Source: an uncultured Candidatus Melainabacteria bacterium
GTDB lineage: Bacteria > Cyanobacteriota > Vampirovibrionia > Gastranaerophilales > Gastranaerophilaceae
NCBI GenBank assembly: GCA_934754775.1
Contig: CAKVIM010000007.1
Location: forward strand, 34,000-97,999
Direction of reading: 5' to 3'
DNA: 64,000 nt
Below the pieces are notes generated by a model, which ran no database searches, had not been told where the DNA came from, and saw only the letters and a list, made by a program, of their open reading frames with translations. Position 1 is the first letter of the stretch; each line of letters begins with the position of its first letter. Shown here one piece after another: positions 57,897 through 64,000 of this stretch. Position numbers and translations under genes: made by a program.

Positions 57897-60566
57897 ATGT
57901 CAAAAACACTAATTCTTATCGACGGACACGCACTTGCTTATCGCCAATATTTTGCATTGGAACGAACCGGCATGAAAAATACGGAGAACCAGCCGACTTG
58001 GGCTGTTTACGGATTCTTTAAAGCTATTTTTGATTTGCTTGCAAAAATACACCCGGACTATATCGCAGTAGCGTTTGACGTTGGTAGAAGAACTTTCCGT
58101 ACAGAGAAATTTGAGGAATACAAAGCTAATAGAGAGGCCATGCCGGATGCTTTGAGAAGCCAAATCGGAGTAATTTGTGAAGGATTGAAGGCTTTTGACA
58201 TCCCGATTATTACCAAAGAAGGGTTTGAGGCTGATGATGTTATCGGCACAATCTCAAAAACCGCTTCGGAGAAGGGGCATAAAACTCTTATTTTAACAGG
58301 TGACCAAGACAGTTTTCAACTAATTGACCAAGATGGGTTTGTGAAAGTTCTAATCCCGTCTAAGGGCGAATTGATAGAATATGATTGGAACAAAGTTTAC
58401 GAAAAGCTGGGTGTTTATCCTAATCAAGTTATTGATTACAAAGGGCTAAGGGGTGATACGTCTGATAACATTCCGGGGATTCGTGGTATTGGTGAAAAAA
58501 CGGCTCAGAAATTACTTAACAGATACAAACACCTTGAAGATGTTTTGGCAGACTGCGACAATATTCCTGAAAAAGCGGTTCAGAAAAAGATTTGTGAGCA
58601 AAAAGATATTGCCATACTTTCAAAAGAATTGGCTACTATTATCAGAAATGTTGATTTAGGTTTTAATATAGATACAGCAACTGTTACACTCCCTAAGATT
58701 GAGGATGTGTCAGCATTTTTAAGAAAAATGCAGTTCTATACCTTTATAAAAAATATTGATAAGATTTTGACATCATTTAATCCTAACGCAGAAGCGGAAG
58801 AAAACGTAACACTGAGCCTTTTTGCACAAGCTCCGCAGGAAAATGTTCAGCAGAATTTGTTTACGCAGGCTATAAAAGAAACGGTTGAGGAAAAAGAGCT
58901 TGAGTACACGGTTGTAGATAAAAACAATGCTGATGAGATAATAAACAAGCTAAGTTCCGGCAGAATTGCAATGAAATTTTACGCAAAAGAGGGCGAAATA
59001 GTTGCGGCTTCTGTTTCTAACGGTGAGAATTACCTGTTCCCGCAAGAAGAAATCAGCAGACTTAAGCCAATAATCGAGAGTCCGAATATTAAGAAAATCG
59101 GATTTGACGCAAAATCTGATTACCACTTGTTGTTAAATAATGGTATAACTCCAAAAGGACTTGATTACGATGTATTGCTCGCAAGTTACGTCAAAGACCC
59201 AAACCGCAAGCACACATTGGAAGCTCAAGCACTCGATTTTCTAAACCATATAATCGCACAAAACGATAGCGAGCTTGGAATGTGTGATGAAGCGTACACA
59301 ATATTTAATCTGTACGAATACTGGCAAAAGAATCTTGACGAAAGAGAGCAAAAAATTGTCACTGAAATAGAATTGCCGCTTACTGTTGTTTTAGCAAAAA
59401 TGGAGCACACCGGCGTTGCAATTGATTGTGAATATTTAAAAGAGCTTTCTGCGTACATGACCGAAAAACTCGCTGAATTAGAGGATTTAATCTACCAACT
59501 TGCAGGCGAACCTTTTAATATTAACTCGCCAAAACAAGTAGCAGAAGTTTTATTCGACAAACTGGAGTTAAAAACAAAGAAAAAGAAATCACGCTCAACA
59601 AGTGCAGAGGTTTTAGAAGAACTCGCTCAAGAATATGAAATTTGCGAATACATTCTTCAGCACAGAAAATTTGCAAAGCTAAAATCAACTTACACAGACG
59701 CATTGCCGGCTTTGATTAGCAAGCGTGATAACAGAATTCACACTACTTACAATCAAGCTCTAACCGTGACAGGCAGGCTTTCATCATCTAATCCAAATCT
59801 GCAAAACATTCCGATTAGAAGCGAAGAAGGAAACAAAATCCGTGCAGCCTTCTGTGCCATGGATAAAGAAAACTCAATTATTCTATCCGCCGATTATTCA
59901 CAAATTGAATTAAGATTACTTGCTCACGTGTCAGGTGACGAGCATCTCATCCACGCTTTCACCTCAGGAGAAGATGTACACGCAATGACCGCTGCGAAAG
60001 TCTTTGGAGTTGAGTTAAAAGATGTTACCAAAGATATGAGAAGAAAGGCAAAAGCAGTTAACTTCGGTATCGTCTACGGTCAATCAAAATACGGGCTTGC
60101 AAAAAACCTCGGAATAACAAATGCTGAAGCTCAAGAATTTATTGACAAATATTTTGCGACCTACCCTCGGGTTAAAGAATACATGAACCGTGAGATTGAG
60201 TTTGTTACTCAAAACGGGTACGTTGAAACGGAGTTTGGCAGAAAAAGATACCTGTCTTCAGAACTCCAGAGTTCAAACTACCAAATCAGAGAATTTGCTC
60301 AGCGTGCAGCAATAAACCAGCCACTGCAAGGTACCGCTGCAGACCTTATCAAAATTGCAATGATTCGTGTCGATAAAGCAATCGAAAAAATGGAAGCAAA
60401 AATGATTATGCAAGTACACGATGAACTTGTGTTTGAGCTTCCGAAAACAGAACTTGAGAAACTCAAAGAAATTATCCTTGATTGCATGGCATTAAAAGAC
60501 CAGAACCTAAAAGTTCCACTCGACATTGACATCAACTACGGCACCTCTTGGAAAGAGGGGGGGTAA
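57897..60566 (+). CDS. polA: DNA polymerase I
   Basis: Gap filling and primer removal. 889 aa. 5'-3' nuclease domain (1-~290) with MSKTLILIDGHALAYRQYFA and the helix-3-turn-helix RGDTSDNIPGIRGIGEKTAQ (~185-205). Polymerase domain (~510-889): motif A LSADYSQIELRLLAHVSGD (~662), motif B RRKAKAVNFGIVYGQSKYG (~714), motif C MQVHDELVFE (~838). The middle 3'-5' exonuclease-like domain (~335-500) has lost the DxE of motif I (IAMKFYAKEG in place of a D-x-E strand), so proofreading is probably absent. Start ATG with GGGGAG upstream. The last codons and TAA are part of a GGGGTAAAT palindrome. Confidence 0.96.
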   Translation: MSKTLILIDGHALAYRQYFALERTGMKNTENQPTWAVYGFFKAIFDLLAKIHPDYIAVAFDVGRRTFRTEKFEEYKANREAMPDALRSQIGVICEGLKAFDIPIITKEGFEADDVIGTISKTASEKGHKTLILTGDQDSFQLIDQDGFVKVLIPSKGELIEYDWNKVYEKLGVYPNQVIDYKGLRGDTSDNIPGIRGIGEKTAQKLLNRYKHLEDVLADCDNIPEKAVQKKICEQKDIAILSKELATIIRNVDLGFNIDTATVTLPKIEDVSAFLRKMQFYTFIKNIDKILTSFNPNAEAEENVTLSLFAQAPQENVQQNLFTQAIKETVEEKELEYTVVDKNNADEIINKLSSGRIAMKFYAKEGEIVAASVSNGENYLFPQEEISRLKPIIESPNIKKIGFDAKSDYHLLLNNGITPKGLDYDVLLASYVKDPNRKHTLEAQALDFLNHIIAQNDSELGMCDEAYTIFNLYEYWQKNLDEREQKIVTEIELPLTVVLAKMEHTGVAIDCEYLKELSAYMTEKLAELEDLIYQLAGEPFNINSPKQVAEVLFDKLELKTKKKKSRSTSAEVLEELAQEYEICEYILQHRKFAKLKSTYTDALPALISKRDNRIHTTYNQALTVTGRLSSSNPNLQNIPIRSEEGNKIRAAFCAMDKENSIILSADYSQIELRLLAHVSGDEHLIHAFTSGEDVHAMTAAKVFGVELKDVTKDMRRKAKAVNFGIVYGQSKYGLAKNLGITNAEAQEFIDKYFATYPRVKEYMNREIEFVTQNGYVETEFGRKRYLSSELQSSNYQIREFAQRAAINQPLQGTAADLIKIAMIRVDKAIEKMEAKMIMQVHDELVFELPKTELEKLKEIILDCMALKDQNLKVPLDIDINYGTSWKEGG

Positions 60567-60579
60567 ATATATTTACCCC
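60560..60579. repeat. GGGGTAAATATATTTACCCC palindrome at the polA stop
   Basis: Perfect 20-bp palindrome containing the polA stop codon TAA and touching the stop codon of the convergent permease gene at 60579; a member of the GGGGTAAAT family. Confidence 0.85.
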
Positions 60580-61808
60580 TATTCGTATCTTAGAGCGTCA
60601 ATCGGATTTAGCAATGACGCTTTGTAAGCAGGATAGTAGCCGAACCCGACACCAACAAGCCCAGAAAAACCTAATGCCAATAATATTGAGAACAATGAGA
60701 TTGAAATCGTCATAGATGGAGCAAATACCGTTATCAAATAAGAGCCCAAAACCCCGATAACAACACCAATTAACCCCCCAATCATCGAAAGCAGGAACGA
60801 TTCTATCAAGAATTGCCATCTTATATCACTAACTCTTGCCCCAATCGCCATTCTTATACCGATTTCCTTGGTTCTTTCAGTAACCGATACCAACATTATA
60901 TTCATAATCCCAATTCCGCCGACCAAAAGCGATACGGACGCAATCGATGCTAATAATATTGCAAAAGTCTGAACCGTCGATTTCATTTTTTCTTGGAATT
61001 CAGCTGAGTTCCTTATCTCAAAATCTTTTTCTTGATTTTTTCCGATATTGTGGCGGTTGGTCAAAATTTCATCAATATCTTCCATTGTCGCATCAAGCAT
61101 ATCGGCATCTTGTCCTTTTACAACAATTTGTCCGACTGTTCCAGGGAAATCAGTACCAAAGACTTTTTTCTGTGCAGTCGTAATCGGTATAAAAATCAAG
61201 TCATCCTGATCAAACGGGCCTGACTGGCCTTTTTCTTCCAAAAGCCCGATTACTTTAAACGGGATATTGCCAACCCTAATAACCTTACCGACAGGGTCAA
61301 CATCACCAAAAAGTTCCGTCGCAACCGTCGCCCCCATCAGGGCAACTTTCGCACTATTTTGCAAATCCTCTTGAACAAACCCACGCCCTGAAGCGACTTC
61401 GTAATTTTTGATATACAAATACGCAGGCTGGATTCCATAAACCGTTGTTGACCAGTTTTGGTTACCGTAAGTTAATTGTTTAGATTCAGAAGATAAAGTC
61501 GAAATTGCAAGAACATTGCGTGCGTTTTTCTCAATCGCCAACGCATCTTTTGAGGTCAAAGTCGGTTTTGTACCAATCCCCATATGAACCCCGCCAGATT
61601 TTGCAGAAGCAGAACGCACAGTCAAAAGGTTTGTCCCCATTGATTCCATATTCTGTGTAACCTTTTTACTTGCACCGGAGCCAACAGCAAGCATAATAAT
61701 AACCGCACTTACGCCAATAATTACGCCCAAACTCGTGAGTGCCGAGCGAAGCATATTTACACGCAGTGAATTTACAGCCATTTTTAAAGTGGATTTGAAA
61801 TCTAGCAT
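60579..61808 (-). CDS. MacB/FtsX-type ABC transporter permease
   Basis: 409 aa. N-terminal span (LRSALTSLGVIIGVSAVIIM, ~20-39), ~230-residue periplasmic MacB core domain (MGATVATELFGDVDPVGKVI near the end of it), then three C-terminal spans (~280-302, ~330-353, ~365-390). The ERTKEIGIRMAIGAR motif (~311-325) and the end YYPAYKASLLNPIDALRYE are typical of the family. Works with a separate ATPase and often a periplasmic adaptor for efflux or for lipoprotein/envelope processes; none is in the window, so partners lie elsewhere upstream or downstream. ATG at 61808 with weak SD (AGAGAG). Convergent with polA. Confidence 0.92.
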   Translation of the reverse strand: MLDFKSTLKMAVNSLRVNMLRSALTSLGVIIGVSAVIIMLAVGSGASKKVTQNMESMGTNLLTVRSASAKSGGVHMGIGTKPTLTSKDALAIEKNARNVLAISTLSSESKQLTYGNQNWSTTVYGIQPAYLYIKNYEVASGRGFVQEDLQNSAKVALMGATVATELFGDVDPVGKVIRVGNIPFKVIGLLEEKGQSGPFDQDDLIFIPITTAQKKVFGTDFPGTVGQIVVKGQDADMLDATMEDIDEILTNRHNIGKNQEKDFEIRNSAEFQEKMKSTVQTFAILLASIASVSLLVGGIGIMNIMLVSVTERTKEIGIRMAIGARVSDIRWQFLIESFLLSMIGGLIGVVIGVLGSYLITVFAPSMTISISLFSILLALGFSGLVGVGFGYYPAYKASLLNPIDALRYE

Positions 61809-61831
61809 GATACTCTCTTTGGTTAGTTATT

Positions 61832-61850
61832 GTTGGGCTTTCACCCCTAC
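61832..61850 (-). repeat. Decayed GTAG-headed REP-like palindrome
   Basis: GTTGGGCTTTCACCCCTAC: left arm like 50799, right arm shortened, CTAC kept. Confidence 0.45.
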
Positions 61851-61866
61851 ATCCTTTTCTATAAAG

Positions 61867-61992
61867 ACCTCACCCTAGCCCTCTCCTGTAAGGAGAGGGG
61901 ATAACTACCACTTGTTAATTCAATGCTAAGTTGTTAGAAGTAAGTAAATCTTGGTCATTCCCTCTCCTTACAGGAGAGGGCTAGGGTGAGGT
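61867..61992. mobile_element. 126-bp MITE-like element with perfect 32-bp inverted ends
   Basis: Left end begins CCTCACCCTAGCCCTCTCC (61868) and runs 32 bp to GGAGAGGG; the right end (61960-61991) is its exact reverse complement. Each end is itself a hairpin (CCCTCTCCTGTAAGGAGAGGG-type stem-loop, 21 bp). The 60-bp middle is AT-rich without an ORF. A solo right arm of the family lies at 32093-32138. Confidence 0.75.
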
Positions 61993-62006
61993 GTCAATCC
62001 TACTAC

Positions 62007-63083
62007 CTAATTCTTTTCAACGAATAAAGAATCACAAATATTCGTTTGCGGTACATAGTCATATTCGCTGTTCATAGAGATTTTGTTAATAATCTTTGAA
62101 CGTTTTTTGCGGAACAACATATCAATAAACGCTTCCAAACGAGTAATAAAGCCTGCTTCACCGGTGTGTTCGTCTATCGTTAATGACAAAATCGGTTTGC
62201 CTGCTTCTTTTGCTTTTCTTGTAATTCTTTCTATCATCAACGAATCCGGACCGCAGCCAAAAGCGTTTAGCGTAATAATACCGTCGATTTTATTGTCTTT
62301 CAGATAATGTCCGGCAGTACCTGTCATCTCGTATTCATTCGCCCAATAACGTTTTTGTCCTAAAGATGCGATACCTTCGTCCATTTGTTCGTCCGTAAGT
62401 TGAAGCGATGTAAATACTTTTACATCCATTTTTTCTAGCTTTTCAAAAATCTTCATGCAAGCACGTTCGTCATAAATATTATAACCGTGAGAAACAAGTG
62501 CAACATTTATCGGAGCTGAGCTTGAAGGATTTTCGATAAACACTTTACCTTGTAAAGCGTAATTCATTGCTTTTTTGTAGCTCATTCCCGAACGCATCAT
62601 TACCAAGAAGTTATTGTAAACCTTCCAACCTTGCTTTGAAGCTGATTTAATTTCTTCAAAATCAGTAATTCCGAATGGTTTTACAGCTTCTTCCAAGAAT
62701 GTATACAAACCTTGATTCTTAGCAGATTTATCCAAAGTCGGTTCTATGATATTGATTTCGCCCTTGATAACATTTCTGACCAAATCCGGCAACCCTCTGA
62801 TTTTTGAGCAGTTGTAAATCTTTGGTGCAACAGATTGAAGTGAAGGCACAAAAATATTCTTCACGCCCTTTGACATAAGATTCAGAATATGCCCCAAATA
62901 AATCTTTATTGGCAAACAAGTTTCCGTTACGACAAGAGCCGAACCGTCAGACATAGTCTGCTTTGTAGTCGGATCAGAAAGCACAATTTTTATTCCCAAA
63001 GCGGAGAAAAAACCATACCAAAACGGATAATTATTGTAAAATGACATTCCTCTCGGAATACCGATAACTTTTTCTTTTTCCAT
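62007..63083 (-). CDS. Acyl-CoA dehydratase activase-related protein (DUF2229-like)
   Basis: 358 aa. VIGIPRGMSFYNNYPFWYGF (~6-25) is the N-terminal signature of the DUF2229 family, found with 2-hydroxyacyl-CoA dehydratase activases and often fused to them. Later motifs: SDGSALVVTETCLPIKIYLG (~46-65, conserved Cys), PKIYNCSKIRGLPDLVRN (Cys), and LNAFGCGPDSLMIERI (~267-282, conserved Cys) followed by LTIDEHTGEAGFITRLEAFID. The Cys residues could bind an Fe-S cluster. The usual activase ATPase partner is not in this window. Substrate unknown. ATG with AAAAAGG upstream; AT-rich promoter region shared divergently with ruvC. Confidence 0.85.
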   Translation of the reverse strand: MEKEKVIGIPRGMSFYNNYPFWYGFFSALGIKIVLSDPTTKQTMSDGSALVVTETCLPIKIYLGHILNLMSKGVKNIFVPSLQSVAPKIYNCSKIRGLPDLVRNVIKGEINIIEPTLDKSAKNQGLYTFLEEAVKPFGITDFEEIKSASKQGWKVYNNFLVMMRSGMSYKKAMNYALQGKVFIENPSSSAPINVALVSHGYNIYDERACMKIFEKLEKMDVKVFTSLQLTDEQMDEGIASLGQKRYWANEYEMTGTAGHYLKDNKIDGIITLNAFGCGPDSLMIERITRKAKEAGKPILSLTIDEHTGEAGFITRLEAFIDMLFRKKRSKIINKISMNSEYDYVPQTNICDSLFVEKN

Positions 63084-63195
63084 GAAAAAAAACCTTTTTT
63101 AATATACGTACAATTGTTATAATACAGCGAAGAAAAGTATTTGTCACCAAAGTATGTGTAAATGTTAAGCTGTTTTTAGTAGAAATTTAATATGA

Positions 63196-63201
63196 TATAA
63201 T
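63196..63201 (+). promoter_or_regulatory. -10 box (TATAAT) of ruvC, near-leaderless
   Basis: Perfect TATAAT ends 6 bp before the ATG of ruvC (63208), and no SD is visible. If used, transcription would start at or very near the A of the start codon. Confidence 0.5.
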
Positions 63202-63207
63202 ACTAAT

Positions 63208-63678
63208 ATGAAAATTTTGGGAATTGACCCCGGCATGGCAATCGTCGGGTATGGACTTATAGAAGCAGACGGAGATAATATAGAGCTACTTACTTCCGGC
63301 TCTATACAAACAGACAAGAGCCTACCGGACTCAAAGAGGTTGTTAGAAATTTACAACGATTTAACAACAGTCGTTGAAAAATACAAACCCGATTGTGCGT
63401 CTGTAGAAGAATTATTTTTCTTCAAAAACCAGAAAACTATTATTCCAGTAGCAGAAGCTCGTGGAGTCATTTTGACTGTATTAGAAAAATTCAACATTCC
63501 AACTTTTGGCTACACCCCTATGGTCGTAAAACAGGTTTTGACTGGCTACGGCAGAGCAGAGAAAAAAGAAGTTGAACAAATGGTTAAAATCGCACTTGAG
63601 CAAGAAAATTTGCCAAAACTTGATGATACAGTTGACGCAATCGCAATCGCAATTTGCCACTCCAGAAGCATCAGGTGA
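63208..63678 (+). CDS. ruvC: Holliday junction endonuclease RuvC
   Basis: Resolves four-way junctions during recombination repair. 156 aa, typical. RNase H-fold with catalytic acids visible: KILGIDPGMAIVGYG (Asp7), SVEELFFFKNQKT (Glu ~66-67), DDTVDAIAIAICH (Asp ~139 and ~142). It has no SD, with -10 box close to ATG suggesting leaderless transcription. Divergent from the 62007 gene. ruvA/ruvB are not in this window. Followed by a GGGGTAAA array that begins right at the stop. Confidence 0.95.
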   Translation: MKILGIDPGMAIVGYGLIEADGDNIELLTSGSIQTDKSLPDSKRLLEIYNDLTTVVEKYKPDCASVEELFFFKNQKTIIPVAEARGVILTVLEKFNIPTFGYTPMVVKQVLTGYGRAEKKEVEQMVKIALEQENLPKLDDTVDAIAIAICHSRSIR

Positions 63679-64000
63679 GGGGGGGGGTAAAGGGGTAAAT
63701 GAATTTAGCTTGACGTGCGACTACTGATTGAATGCAAAGAGAGTGAGGAGTTAATAGCGAATGGACAATTGAAAGTTGAAAGTGGGAAATGGTTTTAAAA
63801 TATTTACCCTAACGGGATGACACCTCACCCGTTTTTCTAATGTTCAAGCAAAGCTTTCACATTGAAAAACTACCCTCTCCTGCAAGGAGAGGGTATGCAA
63901 ATTGCATTCAATAAAACTCAAGTTTCCCCCTCTCCAACAGGAGAGGGAGCAGCCGTTAGTGAGCTGTGCGAACGTTACGGATGCGGGTGAGGGTTCAGCC
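63679..64000. other. Repeat-filled 3' intergenic region (runs off window)
   Basis: No gene seen. It holds a GGGGTAAA-type array (63679-63700), a CAATTTTCC-family inverse copy (63760-63792) and most of an inverted copy of the 200-bp MITE (63805 to window end). Confidence 0.75.
63805..64000. mobile_element. MITE-like element, inverted copy of the 57485 element (cut by window end)
   Basis: Left end TACCCTAACGGGATGACACC; interior TTTTTCTAATGTTCAAGC and following matches the reverse complement of the 57485-57684 element through both inner palindromes; the right end reads CGGGTGAGGGTTCAGCC at the window edge. About 10 bp are expected beyond the end. Confidence 0.7.

Overview
The window is AT-rich, gene-dense bacterial chromosome. 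The gene set fits a fermentative, Gram-negative-type relative of the cyanobacteria, most plausibly a gut Gastranaerophilales (Melainabacteria/Vampirovibrionia): AdhE but no respiratory genes, an AMIN-domain amidase, a group-2-like sigma factor, a standalone LuxR-type regulator, many large lineage-type proteins without signal peptides, and abundant small dispersed repeats. This placement is inference from content and style; no rRNA, tRNA, prophage, transposase or CRISPR array was seen.

Layout. 1-1.7 kb: 5' part of a cell-wall amidase (minus strand, runs off the window). 1.8-9.5 kb: unrecognised proteins, including two ~600-aa helical proteins (2176, 4295) and a FliG/MgtE-N-like protein (7636). 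9.6-15.9 kb: prs, a possible structured RNA, a metzincin-like protein with lost zinc ligands, then a small-protein/mnmA/murA cluster. 15.9-21.3 kb: PHP phosphoesterase and mfd. 21.4-26.4 kb: parvulin lipoprotein, proS, dnaB, mntP. 26.4-30.7 kb (minus): membrane protein, alternative sigma factor, patatin, multispan membrane protein. 30.8-36.4 kb: leuC, mtnA, then a minus-strand ssb / four-carbon acid sugar kinase / PdxA-like operon. 36.5-39.5 kb: a Clp-N/AAA/M41 protease chimera whose ATPase motifs are degenerate. 39.6-46.6 kb: ribF, formyltransferase, pnp, a triplicated membrane protein, a uridine-kinase-like protein. 46.7-55.1 kb (minus): RG-rich zinc-ribbon protein-rimM-trmD, cysE, cysK, tyrS, adhE. 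55.3-63.7 kb: a low-complexity coiled-coil protein, LuxR regulator, a repeat-filled intergenic block, polA, MacB-type permease, CoA-activase-like protein, ruvC.

The two most unusual signals are (1) the Clp/FtsH-like chimera at 36511-39462, which keeps the M41 zinc site but has lost the canonical Walker lysine and Walker B acids, and (2) a shared promoter architecture upstream of four unlinked genes (2176, 4295, 7636, 56586): a palindrome TTGTWACAA, then 22 or 32-33 bp, then WATACTTTATATATA. A related motif precedes the alternative sigma factor gene. These four genes may form a regulon of unknown purpose.

The intergenic DNA holds several repeat families: GTAG-headed REP-like palindromes, MITE-like elements ending in CCTCACCC, (GGGGTAAAT)n arrays that supply stop codons, and CAATTTTCC-type inverted repeats.
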